This document shows positions 1-13,378 of a DNA stretch of 64,000 nt, in pieces. Position 1 is the first letter of the stretch. Every line of letters begins with the position of its first letter. Origin of the DNA: Metabacillus sp. KUDC1714 (GTDB taxonomy: Bacteria; Bacillota; Bacilli; Bacillales; Bacillaceae). The notes beneath the pieces are model-generated. The model was not told the origin of the DNA, did no database searches, and worked only from the letters and a program-made list of their open reading frames with translations. The position numbers and the translations under genes are program-made. The DNA is taken from contig NZ_CP055263.1 of NCBI RefSeq assembly GCF_014217835.1, positions 4,219,501-4,283,500 of the forward strand. The letters run 5' to 3'.

Positions 1-1
1 A

Positions 2-409
<408 letters not shown>

Positions 410-415
410 AACCCT

Positions 416-447
416 TTAAAGAATAGTCCAGAGAGGCTACAAAGGGG
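416..447 (+). promoter_or_regulatory. PyrR-binding anti-antiterminator loop, pyrR-pyrP attenuator
   Basis: The stretch contains AGTCCAGAGAGGCT, the conserved core of PyrR mRNA binding loops, 16 bases after the pyrR stop. Downstream, ACAAAAAG (about 449-456) can pair with CTTTTTGT (485-492), and CAAAGG with CCTCTTTG, to form the competing antiterminator. UMP-bound PyrR would hold this loop and release the terminator at 494-525. Confidence 0.9.
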
Positions 448-493
448 AACAAAAAGGCTCAGGTCGCAGTATGCGAATGACGATCTTTTTGTA

Positions 494-526
494 CCTCTTT
501 GCACCTTTTTGCAAAGAGGTTTTTTG
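494..526 (+). terminator. Attenuation terminator before pyrP
   Basis: The arms CCTCTTTGC (494-502) and GCAAAGAGG (511-519) form a perfect 9-bp stem followed by six T. It overlaps the 3' side of the antiterminator, as expected for a regulated terminator. Confidence 0.93.
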
Positions 527-588
527 ATTTAAAAGTAAACCCTTCACACATTCTAACAACATGAAAACTCATTACGGAGGTCCTAATC

Positions 589-1872
589 GTGAAAGAAGAA
601 CAAATTATACTAGATGTAAATGATACACCTAAGCCAATGACTTGGTTAGCATTAAGCTTTCAGCATTTATTCGCGATGTTCGGAGCGACTATATTAGTAC
701 CATATCTCGTAGAATTAGATCCTGCTGTGGCACTTATCTCAAGTGGGTTAGGTACAATTGCGTTCTTACTTATTACAAAGGGAAAAGTACCTGCATATCT
801 TGGTTCATCTTTCGCATTCATTACACCAATTATTGTTGCAAAGGCTGCAGGTGGTGTTGGAGCCGCGATGGTAGGAAGCTTCTTAGCTGGATTGGTTTAC
901 GGGATTATCGCCTTGATTATAAAAGGTACTGGTCATAAATGGATTATGAAAATACTTCCACCAGTTGTAGTAGGACCTGTTATTATCGTTATCGGTTTAG
1001 GATTAGCTGGCACTGCAGTTGGAATGGCAACGAATGATCCAACAGGTGAATATAGTTTACAGTACTTTTCAGTAGCGTTAGTAACTTTGCTAATCACAAT
1101 CTTATGTTCGATCTTCTTAAAAGGATTTTTCAACTTAATACCTGTACTAATAGGGATCACAGGTGGTTACTTATACTCATTAGCAATTGGCATTATAGAC
1201 TTTTCAAAAGTAACTGCTGCTGGTTGGATACAAGCTCCAAACTTTGTTATCCCATTTGTCGACTACACTCCATCAATATCATTTGAAATCATTCTATTAA
1301 TGGTACCAGTGGTAGTTGTCACAATTTCTGAGCATATCGGACACCAATTGGTCTTAGGGAAAGTTGTGGGGAGAGATTATATCGAAAATCCTGGTTTACA
1401 CCGTTCGATTTTAGGTGATGGGGTCGCAACAATGATCGCAGCGTTAATAGGTGGACCTCCAAATACGACATACGGTGAAAACATTGGCGTACTTGCTATT
1501 ACAAGGGTTTATAGTGTGTTTATCATAGCAGGTGCCGCAGTTTTGGCTATCATCTTTGGATTCATCGGAAAAATATCTGCTTTTATTAGCACAATCCCTA
1601 CACCAGTTATGGGTGGTGTATCGATACTTCTTTTCGGAATAATTGCTTCATCTGGACTTAGAATGATGATTGACAGCAAGCTTGACCTAGGTAGTAAACG
1701 AAACCTGATCATCGCATCTGTTATTCTAGTTATTGGGATTGGTGAAGCAACTTTAAAGATTGGAAACCTTGATTTACATGGAATGGCTTTAGCGGCAATC
1801 ATTGGAATCATCCTAAATCTTGTTTTACCTTATGATAAAGAAGAAACAATCAATAATAATGAAATAGCATAA
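589..1872 (+). CDS. pyrP: Uracil permease PyrP (NCS2 family)
   Basis: This 427-residue very hydrophobic protein takes up uracil by proton symport. The start is GTG at 589, nine bases after a strong GGAGG. The conserved nucleobase-transporter motif around GGPPNTTYGENIGVLA (residues about 287-302) is intact, as is the preceding TISEHIG segment that carries the substrate-binding Glu in the family. Length fits bacterial UraA/PyrP (about 430). It sits between two PyrR attenuators, so it is switched off when UMP is plentiful. Expression is therefore matched to that of the biosynthetic genes downstream. Confidence 0.97.
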   Translation: MKEEQIILDVNDTPKPMTWLALSFQHLFAMFGATILVPYLVELDPAVALISSGLGTIAFLLITKGKVPAYLGSSFAFITPIIVAKAAGGVGAAMVGSFLAGLVYGIIALIIKGTGHKWIMKILPPVVVGPVIIVIGLGLAGTAVGMATNDPTGEYSLQYFSVALVTLLITILCSIFLKGFFNLIPVLIGITGGYLYSLAIGIIDFSKVTAAGWIQAPNFVIPFVDYTPSISFEIILLMVPVVVVTISEHIGHQLVLGKVVGRDYIENPGLHRSILGDGVATMIAALIGGPPNTTYGENIGVLAITRVYSVFIIAGAAVLAIIFGFIGKISAFISTIPTPVMGGVSILLFGIIASSGLRMMIDSKLDLGSKRNLIIASVILVIGIGEATLKIGNLDLHGMALAAIIGIILNLVLPYDKEETINNNEIA

Positions 1873-1884
1873 ATTTGCTTAGAT

Positions 1885-1916
1885 CTTTTAAAGAAAGTCC
1901 AGAGAGGCTTGGAAGG
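1885..1916 (+). promoter_or_regulatory. PyrR-binding loop, pyrP-pyrB attenuator
   Basis: AGTCCAGAGAGGCTTGGAAGG repeats the same conserved core seen before pyrP, here 13-44 bases after the pyrP stop. It precedes a terminator at 1965-1999. A long intervening antiterminator region (about 1915-1965) contains pairing options such as GGTATACC. Confidence 0.9.
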
Positions 1917-1964
1917 GTGTAAGGCAATGTAAGGTATACCAATACCTGAATTTGCTCTACCTTT

Positions 1965-1999
1965 AAACACTCTGATGGATATGAATCAGGGTGTTTTTT
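1965..1999 (+). terminator. Attenuation terminator before pyrB
   Basis: ACACTCTGAT (1967-1976) pairs with ATCAGGGTGT (1985-1994), ten pairs with one G-U, followed by a run of T. Confidence 0.9.
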
Positions 2000-2026
2000 A
2001 CTAAAAAGGATTAAAGGAGTGGTTAA

Positions 2027-4213
<2,187 letters not shown>

Positions 4214-4217
<4 letters not shown>

Positions 4218-5299
4218 AAAGACAATTAATTTTAGAAGATGGTACAGTATTTTTAGGTGAAGCATTTGGTAGTAATGAAGAAAAATTTGGAGAAGTCGTA
4301 TTTAATACAGGTATGACAGGTTATCAAGAAATTCTTTCAGATCCTTCATACTGCTGGCAAATTGTAACATTAACTTATCCATTAATCGGGAACTACGGAA
4401 TTAATCGAGATGATTTTGAAACAATCACTCCTTTTATTAATGGTTTTGTTGTAAAAGAATATTGTGATTTTCCTTCTAATTGGAGAAGTGAGTATTCAAT
4501 CGATGAATATTTCAAAATGAAAAATATTCCTGGTATTGCAGGGATTGATACTCGTAAATTAACAAGAATTATTAGAATGCATGGAACGCTAAAAGGTGCC
4601 ATTTGTTCGGCAGATGCAAATCCAGAGGAAGTTATAAATAAATTAAAAGGCACTGAATTTCCAAACAACCAAGTGCAAGTTGTATCAACGAAAACTGCCT
4701 ATCCAAGTCCAGGTAGAGGTCCTCGTATTGTTTTAGTCGATTATGGGATGAAGCACGGCATTCTTAGAGAATTTAATAAACGAAATTGCGATATCGTTGT
4801 TGTTCCACATTCGGTAACGGCTGAGGAAGTTTTGCAGCTTAAACCAGATGGAATTATGCTTTCAAACGGCCCTGGGGATCCAAAGGATGTTCCAGAAGCA
4901 ATTGAAATGATTAAAGGTATTATTGGGAAAGTTCCATTTTTTGGTATATGCTTAGGCCATCAACTATTTGCTTTAGCTTGTGGAGCTGATACAGAAAAAA
5001 TGAAGTTTGGCCATCGTGGGTCAAACCATCCAGTTAAAGAACTTAGCACTGGTAAAGTTGACATCACATCCCAAAACCATAGCTATACAGTTAAAATAGA
5101 TTCAATTAAAGATACAGAATTGGAAATTACACATGTAGCACTAAATGATGGAACTGTTGAGGGTCTAAAACATAAACATGCTAAAGCATTTTCAGTACAA
5201 TACCATCCAGAGGCTTCACCAGGTCCAGAGGATGCGAACGGATTATTTGATCAATTTTTAAATCTGATTGAAGCTAATAAGAAAGAAGGGGTTCTATAA
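4214..5299 (+). CDS. pyrAA: Carbamoyl-phosphate synthase, pyrimidine-specific, small (glutaminase) subunit
   Basis: It hydrolyses glutamine and channels ammonia to PyrAB. I place the start at 4214 (ATGAAAAGACAATTA) rather than an in-frame ATG at 4190: it has an AGGGGG site and overlaps the pyrC stop as ATGA. The 361-residue product has the small-subunit N domain and a class I glutamine amidotransferase domain, with nucleophile Cys in GICLGHQ (about residue 245) and the His in YHPEA (about 330). The stop overlaps the pyrAB start as TAATG. Confidence 0.97.
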
Positions 5300-8200
5300 T
5301 GCCAAAACGTACAGACATCAAAAAAATTCTTGTTATCGGTTCAGGCCCAATTGTAATTGGTCAAGCAGCAGAATTTGATTACGCAGGAACACAAGCATGT
5401 ATCGCTCTTAAAGAAGAGGGTTATGAAGTTGTTCTAGTGAATTCAAATCCAGCAACAATAATGACTGATACGGAAATTGCAGATAAAGTTTATATTGAGC
5501 CCCTTACTGTTGAATTTTTAAGTAACATTATTCGCAAAGAGCGCCCAGATGCACTTGTCCCAACACTTGGTGGTCAAACAGGACTTAACCTTGCTGTTGA
5601 ACTTGCTGAATCAGGTGTTTTAAAAGAATGTGATGTAGAGATTCTTGGAACTAAGCTTTCTGCTATCAAGCAAGCTGAGGACCGCGATCTATTCAGATCC
5701 TTAATGAATGAATTAAATGAACCAGTACCACAAAGTGATATTATTCACAATCTTGAAGAAGCTTTTGCATTTGTTAAGCAAATTGGCTATCCAGTAATCG
5801 TTAGACCAGCCTATACATTAGGGGGAACTGGCGGTGGAATCTGCGAAAATGAAGAGGAGTTAATTGAGACTGTAACTAGTGGATTAAAAAACAGTCCAGT
5901 TACACAATGTTTACTTGAGAAAAGTATTGCTGGCTTTAAAGAAATTGAATATGAAGTAATGCGCGATTCAAACGACCATGCGATTGTGGTTTGTAACATG
6001 GAAAACTTTGACCCTGTAGGCGTTCACACTGGTGATTCAATCGTTTTTGCGCCAAGTCAAACATTAAGTGACCGTGAATATCAAATGCTACGTAATGTTT
6101 CATTAAAAATCATTCGTGCGCTAAAAATTGAAGGTGGTTGTAATGTTCAGTTAGCATTAGATCCAGATAGCTTCCAATATTACATCATTGAGGTAAACCC
6201 ACGTGTAAGTCGTTCATCTGCACTAGCATCGAAAGCAACAGGCTATCCAATTGCTAAGCTTGCTGCGAAAATTGCAGTAGGATTAACACTAGATGAAATG
6301 GAAAACCCTGTAACTGGAAAAACATATGCATGCTTCGAGCCAGCACTTGATTATATCGTATCAAAAATTCCGCGCTGGCCTTTTGATAAATTTGAGTCTG
6401 GAAACCGTCATTTAGGAACGCAAATGAAGGCAACTGGTGAAGTGATGGCAATCGGACGTACACTTGAAGAATCGTTTCTAAAAGCAGTTCGTTCATTAGA
6501 GTCTGATGTAGAGTACTTACGCTTAAAAGACGCGGAAACATTCTCAGATGAAATAGTTGAAAAACGGATTCGCAAAGCAGGTGATGAGCGACTATTTTAT
6601 ATCGCAGAAGCACTTAGAAGAGGTGTAACAAAAGAGCAAATACATGAGTGGAGTAAAATTGATTTGTTCTTCTTAATGAAAATAGAAAAAATCATCTCAT
6701 TTGAGAAGATTATTAAAGAGAATCCTTATGAACTAACTACCTTACAAAAAGCAAAGGAAATGGGATTTGCAGATGCTGAAATCGCCAACCTTTGGAATTC
6801 AAATGAACGTGAAGTTTATGAGCTTCGTAAGCAAGCAAATATCATCCCTGTGTACAAAATGGTTGATACTTGTGCAGCTGAATTTGAATCTGCAACACCA
6901 TATTTCTATGGTACGTTTGAAGATGAAAACGAATCAATCGTAACAGATAGAGAAAGTGTTGTTGTATTAGGCTCTGGTCCAATCCGAATTGGACAAGGTG
7001 TTGAGTTTGATTATGCAACTGTTCACTCGGTTTGGGCAATTAAGGAAGCTGGCTATGAAGCAATTATTGTAAACAACAATCCTGAAACAGTATCAACAGA
7101 TTTTAGTATTTCGGATAAGCTATATTTTGAACCGTTAACTGTTGAAGATGTTATGCACATTATTGATTTAGAAAAACCAAAAGGTGTTGTCGTTCAATTC
7201 GGAGGACAAACAGCAATTAACTTAGCAAGTGAATTAGAGGCTAGAGGTGTTAAAATCCTAGGAACTTCGCTTGAAGATCTTGATCGTGCGGAAGATCGTG
7301 ATAAATTTGAACAAACATTAGTGAGTTTAGGTGTCCCACAGCCACTTGGTAAAACAGCAACATCTGTTGAGCAGGCAGTTAAAATAGCAAGTAATATTGG
7401 CTATCCGGTATTAGTACGTCCATCCTATGTATTAGGTGGTCGAGCAATGGAGATTGTGTACCAAGAAACAGAACTTTTACATTACATGACTAATGCGGTA
7501 AAAATAAACCCACAACACCCAGTATTAATCGATAAATATTTAACAGGTAAAGAAATTGAGGTTGATGCAATCTCTGATGGAAATACAGTACTTATTCCAG
7601 GGATCATGGAACATATTGAACGTGCTGGTGTTCACTCTGGAGATTCAATTGCAGTATATCCACCACAATCTTTATCAAAAGAAGTAAAGAATAATATCAT
7701 TGATTATACAATCAAACTTGCTAAGGGTTTAAATATCATTGGATTGTTAAACATTCAATTTGTCTTATCCAAGGGGGAGGTTTACGTACTAGAAGTAAAT
7801 CCTCGTTCAAGCCGTACAGTACCATTCTTAAGTAAAATTACAGGTGTACCAATGGCTAACCTTGCAACAAAGGTAATCTTAGGTGCAAAACTTGAGAAAT
7901 TAGGTTATGAAACAGGACTTTATCCTGAGAGTGAAGGCGTCTATGTTAAGGCACCTGTGTTCTCATTTGCAAAGCTTCGCAACGTAGATATTACGCTTGG
8001 ACCTGAAATGAAATCAACTGGTGAGGTAATGGGGAAAGACAGCACTTTAGAAAAGGCTCTTTACAAAGCTTTAGTTGCATCAGGAATTCAAATTAAAAAT
8101 CATGGCTCTGTTCTTCTAACAATTGCTGATAAAGATAAAGAAGAAGGCTTGGAGATTGCAAAGAGATTCCATCAAATCGGCTATCAAATTCTTGCAACAA

Positions 8201-8507
8201 GCGGAACAGCAGAACATTTAAAATCATTCAATATTCCTGCAAAAGTTGTTAATAAAATTGGCGTAGAAGAGCCAAATCTACTTGATGTAATCCGTAAAGG
8301 GGAAGCACAGTTTGTCATCAACACGCTAACCAAAGGCAAGCAGCCTGCAAGAGACGGCTTTAAAATTCGTCGTGAATCAGTTGAAAACGGTATTCCATGC
8401 TTAACATCATTAGATACAGCTGTAGCTATTTTACGTGTCCTTGAGTCAATGACATTCTCTACTGACACAATGCCTAAGATTAACAAACAGCTAGAGGTGA
8501 GCTTAAC

Positions 8508-8511
<4 letters not shown>
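5299..8511 (+). CDS. pyrAB: Carbamoyl-phosphate synthase, pyrimidine-specific, large subunit
   Basis: This 1070-residue protein makes carbamoyl phosphate from bicarbonate, ammonia and two ATP. Its two homologous halves each open with a GSGPI-IGQ loop (near residues 14 and 560) followed by ATP-grasp domains (about 130-340 and 670-860). The C-terminal MGS-like allosteric domain (about 930-1060) is complete. Length matches B. subtilis PyrAB. It is the specific partner of the preceding pyrAA, and its stop shares GTGA with the pyrK start. Confidence 0.98.
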
Positions 8512-10194
<1,683 letters not shown>

Positions 10195-10195
<1 letters not shown>

Positions 10196-10914
10196 TGATC
10201 GAAAGACCTCTAATTATTGCACTTGATTTCAAGGATCACGCAGAAGTAGATGAATTTTTGAATCATTTTCATGATGAAAAGCTTTTCGTAAAGGTAGGAA
10301 TGGAGCTATTTTATCAAGAAGGCCCTGCGATTATTTCCCATATAAAGCAACGTGGACATGATATTTTCCTAGATTTAAAACTACATGATATTCCAAACAC
10401 AGTAAAACAAGCGATGCGAGGTTTAGCTAAACTTGATGTTGATCTTGTGAATGTACATGCAGCAGGAGGGAAAAAAATGATGGAAGCAGCAATTGAAGGC
10501 TTAGAAGCTGGAACACCTGCAGGAAAACAGCGTCCAGCATGTATTGCTGTTACACAGCTAACAAGTACATCCCAAGCAATGGTTGAAACAGAATTGTTAA
10601 TTAATGAAAAGATAGATAACGTTGTTCTTCATTATGCCAATATGGCTAAGGAGAGTGGCTTAGATGGTGTCGTTTGTTCAACACATGAGGTTGTAGCAAT
10701 AAATGAAAAGCTCAGTTCGTCATTTATGACGGTTACACCTGGAATCCGTATGAGAGAGGATTCTGCTGATGATCAAACGAGAATCGCAACACCAGATCAA
10801 GCTCGTCGCCTAGGTTCTACAGCAATTGTCGTTGGAAGAAGTATTACAAAACAACAAGATCCATATAAAGCATATCTGAAAGTGAAAAATTCTTGGGAGG
10901 AAATAGAATCATGA
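10195..10914 (+). CDS. pyrF: Orotidine 5'-phosphate decarboxylase
   Basis: It decarboxylates OMP to UMP, the last step of the pathway. I start at 10195, where ATG overlaps the pyrD stop and AGGAG precedes it, not at an in-frame ATG at 10171 inside pyrD. The 239-residue TIM barrel has the catalytic D-K-D signature [13 protein letters not shown] (Asp60, Lys62, Asp65), plus TPGIR and VVGRSIT phosphate-binding segments. The stop shares ATGA with pyrE. Confidence 0.98.
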
Positions 10915-11543
10915 AACAATCAATTGCAAAACATCTATTAGAAATCAAGGCAGTCTATCTCCAACCAAATGAACCTTTTACATGGTCTAGTGGAATAAAA
11001 TCACCTATTTATTGTGATAATCGCCTAACATTATCATTTCCAGAAATCCGCACACAAATTGCAGAAGGCCTTGCCGGCTTAATAAAAGATCATTTTCCAG
11101 GAGTAGAGGTAATTGCTGGAACTGCAACAGCTGGTATTCCACATGCTGCATGGGTAAGTGATAAATTAAACTTGCCAATGTGTTATGTGCGAAGTAAAGC
11201 AAAAGGACACGGTAAAGGTAATCAAATCGAAGGCCAAGTATCGGAAAACCAAAAGGTTGTTGTTGTTGAAGATCTTATCTCAACTGGAGGAAGTGCAATT
11301 ACGGCTGTTGAGGCTCTTCGTGCGTCAGGTTGTGAAGTACTTGGGATCGTTTCGATTTTCACTTATGGTCTTGCAGTTGGAGAAGAAAAGCTTAATGATG
11401 CAAACGTAGCAGCAAAGTCATTATGTGATTATGATACATTAATTGAAGTTGCCGCTAAAGAAGGATATGTAAGTGAACAAGAGCTTAACAAGTTAAAAAT
11501 GTGGAGAGAAAATCCCTCATCAGAAGCTTGGTTAGAAAATTAA
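10911..11543 (+). CDS. pyrE: Orotate phosphoribosyltransferase
   Basis: It transfers phosphoribose from PRPP to orotate, giving OMP. The start at 10911 follows GGGAGG and overlaps the pyrF stop. The product has 210 residues, with the PRPP-binding motif [14 protein letters not shown] at 116-129 and the flexible catalytic loop [15 protein letters not shown] (94-108). In the operon pyrF precedes pyrE although the enzymes act in reverse order, as in B. subtilis. A terminator follows, so this is the end of the operon. Confidence 0.98.
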   Translation: MKQSIAKHLLEIKAVYLQPNEPFTWSSGIKSPIYCDNRLTLSFPEIRTQIAEGLAGLIKDHFPGVEVIAGTATAGIPHAAWVSDKLNLPMCYVRSKAKGHGKGNQIEGQVSENQKVVVVEDLISTGGSAITAVEALRASGCEVLGIVSIFTYGLAVGEEKLNDANVAAKSLCDYDTLIEVAAKEGYVSEQELNKLKMWRENPSSEAWLEN

Positions 11544-11564
11544 AAGCATAAGAAAAAAACTGTT

Positions 11565-11606
11565 AGAAGGCCATTTTCTTGAGTGATAGAGGGTGGCTTT
11601 CTTTGT
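11565..11606 (+). terminator. Terminator after pyrE
   Basis: AAGGCCA (11567-11573) can pair with TGGCTTT (11594-11600), one G-U, followed by a T-rich stretch. The loop is long, so this is a weaker hairpin than others here. Confidence 0.55.
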
Positions 11607-11734
11607 CTTTTGTGAATATCTCCGCTAATGCCAGCACAACTTTGTTTTTAAGCATATAATTGGATTATCTCATTTAATTTTGATAACTTTAATAAAATGA
11701 AAAGAAGTGCTAATTCTATGCTGAGGTGATGAAG

Positions 11735-12307
11735 ATGAATTTAAATGATTGGTTTTTTAAAGGGCTTACATTTGAACAATATAAAAATCAGATGACTGTA
11801 AATAAAAATGAGTTGCTTTCTATCTATGACCGTTTTATTTTAAATGAAGATGATGATGTCCTTTTAGAGAAGATTCAAGGGAAACAACTTAGAGTAATTG
11901 TTTTGACCGAAGACTGGTGTGGTGATGCACTTGTTAATAATCCTATTTTGTTAAAAATTGCAGAAGCTTCTAATATGGAGGTGCGATTTTTACTAAGAGA
12001 TCAAAATCTTGAGCTAATGGATCAATATTTGACAAATGGTACTTCTCGTGCGATTCCAATCTTTATTTTTATTGATCAAAATGGAGATGAACAAGCTGTT
12101 TGGGGACCAAGAGCACAGAAGATACAAAACTTAGTTGATCTTGAAAGAAGGGCACTACCAGCAAACGATTCACCAGACTTCAAAGATAAGCAAATGGAGA
12201 TGTATAAAAAGCTCCGGAATTCTTATCTAAATGATGAGTCAATCTGGGAAACGATTTCTTATAGTATTATTACACTACTTAAAGGTAAGGATCTTCATCA
12301 TCAATAA
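11735..12307 (+). CDS. Thioredoxin-family protein with a single active-site Cys
   Basis: The 190-residue protein has a thioredoxin-like fold: beta strand QLRVIVLTEDWCGDA, then a strand EVRFLLRDQ, and the cis-proline segment SRAIPIFIFID (Pro108). The usual CxxC is CGDA (Cys62 only), so an ordinary dithiol oxidoreductase role is doubtful. Similar single-Cys 'thioredoxin family' proteins are common in Bacillaceae with no firm function. I choose ATG 11735, six bases after GAGGTG, over GTG 11726 and ATG 11729. It is a single gene between two terminators in an accessory patch between pyrE and cysH. Confidence 0.85.
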   Translation: MNLNDWFFKGLTFEQYKNQMTVNKNELLSIYDRFILNEDDDVLLEKIQGKQLRVIVLTEDWCGDALVNNPILLKIAEASNMEVRFLLRDQNLELMDQYLTNGTSRAIPIFIFIDQNGDEQAVWGPRAQKIQNLVDLERRALPANDSPDFKDKQMEMYKKLRNSYLNDESIWETISYSIITLLKGKDLHHQ

Positions 12308-12338
12308 ATTTGATAAATATATAATAGGTCAAAATCGA

Positions 12339-12379
12339 AGAGCAGTGGATTTCACGAGATGAAATGCACTGCTTTTTAT
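12339..12379 (+). terminator. Terminator after the thioredoxin-like gene
   Basis: AGCAGTGGATTTCA (12341-12354) pairs with TGAAATGCACTGCT (12360-12373), 13 of 14 positions, with loop CGAGA and five T after it. Confidence 0.93.
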
Positions 12380-12387
12380 GGTGATTG

Positions 12388-12543
12388 ACTTTTTTTAACA
12401 TAACTGAAGAGGGGAAAACAATTTTATTTTTACATTGATGCCCTGTTAATCATAAAATGTTTGAATATCAGTTTAACCATTTTCCTAAGCTTGGTTACAG
12501 TTGTATTGGTCTTGATTATCATGGTTTGGGGAAATCAGATAGG
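12388..12543 (+). pseudogene. Remnant of an alpha/beta-hydrolase N-terminus
   Basis: One frame (phase of 12388) reads TFFNITEEGKTILFLH, an in-frame TGA (12436-12438) where a Gly codon would be expected, then CPVNHKMFEYQFNHFPK and LGYSCIGLDYHGLGKSDR. That is the standard opening of a haloperoxidase-like alpha/beta hydrolase: ILFLHG oxyanion strand, then GY-x-I-x-x-D-x-x-G-x-GKSD. Homology ends after GKSDR, and a terminator follows 20 bases later. The nucleophile elbow and the rest are absent, so it cannot encode an active enzyme. The reading is mine by eye, with no search behind it. Confidence 0.6.
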
Positions 12544-12562
12544 CAGTTAATTTGCGTGGGTG

Positions 12563-12594
12563 AAGGCAATCAATTAAAGAGGATTGCCTTTTTG
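12563..12594 (+). terminator. Terminator after the hydrolase remnant
   Basis: AAGGCAATC (12563-12571) and GATTGCCTT (12582-12590) are perfectly complementary, followed by TTT. It may have belonged to the lost hydrolase gene. Confidence 0.8.
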
Positions 12595-12630
12595 GAACAG
12601 AAAAAATTGCTATTTTAGTAAAGAGTGATT

Positions 12631-12906
12631 TTACAAACTTGAAACCATAAAAATAAACGCAGCAACCGCACCTGTCAAAAAGCATCCTTTGTAAACGAGA
12701 TTAAACCATTTATCAGGAATTTTCACTTTTTCTAAAACAACGAACAACGCAAGCCCAAGTAAAGAAAAAATGTAGGCGTGTTTCGTGGATTTTATTTCAT
12801 TTAAAAAGTGTCTGTTTGGTTTATACATAAACACATATGCTATACAAAAACAAAAAAGATAAAAACCAACAATTGAATATAAAATATTCAGAATGATCCC
12901 CCACAT
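12631..12906 (-). CDS. Small membrane protein of unknown function
   Basis: I do not recognise it. Starting at the ATG complementary to 12904-12906, preceded by GGGAGTG, it encodes 91 residues; an upstream GTG at 13002 would give 123 but has a poorer site. It has three hydrophobic stretches: IILNILYSIVGFYLFCFCIA, YIFSLLGLALFVVLE and GCFLTGAVAAFIFMVSS, joined by a basic loop (KPNRHFLNEIKSTKHA). It is the only minus-strand gene before 21 kb, in the accessory patch. The coherent membrane pattern and ribosome site support a real gene, but there is no functional clue. Confidence 0.5.
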   Translation of the reverse strand: MWGIILNILYSIVGFYLFCFCIAYVFMYKPNRHFLNEIKSTKHAYIFSLLGLALFVVLEKVKIPDKWFNLVYKGCFLTGAVAAFIFMVSSL

Positions 12907-13093
12907 ACTTGCTTCACTCCCAATTCTGTCTATTAGTACTAGTTTACGAGGTGCAAAAAGGAATATGCTTATTGCAAAACAAGTTTTACCCTTGAATATC
13001 ACTATTCATGTGATGCATAATCTAATAATTGTCCAAATTGTTAAGAAAAAAATAATTCTTAGTAAAATTATTAATCCGATGGATAAACTCGGG

Positions 13094-13121
13094 TTGACAT
13101 TTGAAAGAATTGTGTTAAAAT
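13094..13121 (+). promoter_or_regulatory. Sigma-A-type promoter P1 ahead of the cysH leader
   Basis: TTGACA (13094-13099), 16 bases, TAAAAT (13116-13121). Transcription would begin near 13128, just before the S-box-like element. From 12907 to 13090 I see nothing else. Confidence 0.7.
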
Positions 13122-13137
13122 TTTGAATCAATAGCAT

Positions 13138-13234
13138 ATTTCTTATCAATAGTGGTGAAGGGAACTGGCCCAAGGAAGCCCAGCAACTTACTGATAAAAG
13201 AAGTTTATTGGTGAGCAGCTAAAATTAAGATGAC
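13138..13234 (+). ncRNA. Divergent, shortened S-box (SAM-I riboswitch)-like leader element
   Basis: The 5' half matches the S-box consensus well: TTCTTATCAA, then GGTGAAGGGAACTGGCCC, GGAAGCCC and GCAAC in order. CTGATAAA/TTTATTGG can form the P3 helix, and GTGAGCAGCTAAA resembles the conserved GGTGCTAAA. After that the P4 hairpin is missing, and the closing P1 strand is reduced to TAAGA. The B. subtilis cysH operon has an S-box, so the position is right. I infer a degenerate riboswitch; SAM binding is doubtful. Confidence 0.6.
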
Positions 13235-13246
13235 TATACTAAATGA

Positions 13247-13274
13247 TTGAAAAAATGAAACTTACATGTATAAT
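13247..13274 (+). promoter_or_regulatory. Second sigma-A-type promoter P2, downstream of the S-box-like element
   Basis: TTGAAA (13247-13252), 16 bases, TATAAT (13269-13274). Transcripts from here would begin near 13281, leaving out the S-box-like element but keeping the hairpin at 13296-13346. Confidence 0.55.
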
Positions 13275-13295
13275 TCATACTGTAATGGTTGGTTT

Positions 13296-13346
13296 TTGGT
13301 TTTAATCCCGACTATTAACGTAAGAATATACGGGTTTTAAAACCAA
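13296..13346 (+). promoter_or_regulatory. Long stable hairpin in the cysH 5' leader
   Basis: TTGGTTTTAA (13296-13305) pairs perfectly with TTAAAACCAA (13337-13346), and CCCG (13307-13310) with CGGG (13331-13334). It is followed by GTTAAATAG, with no T run, so it does not look like an intrinsic terminator. It ends 32 bases before the cysH start and 19 before its ribosome site. Possible roles are mRNA 5' stabilisation or regulator binding. Confidence 0.6.
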
Positions 13347-13378
13347 GTTAAATAGTATGAAAGAAAGAGGTGAATAGT

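Noticed and set aside
6254..6613. 119-codon minus-strand ORF inside pyrAB
   Set aside because: It is antisense to a conserved ATP-grasp gene, is rich in Leu/His/Gln from reversed codons, and has no ribosome site.
12893..13126. 77-codon plus-strand ORF upstream of cysH
   Set aside because: It runs antisense to the start of the small membrane gene and over the cysH promoter P1, has no ribosome site and reads as low-complexity Ile/Lys.
13138..13234. T-box leader for cysteine instead of an S-box
   Set aside because: No T-box sequence (TGGNACCGCG-like) and no specifier loop; the GGGA-CTGGCCC and GCAAC blocks fit an S-box.
13296..13346. Intrinsic terminator in the cysH leader
   Set aside because: The stem is strong but is followed by GTTAAATAG without a T run.
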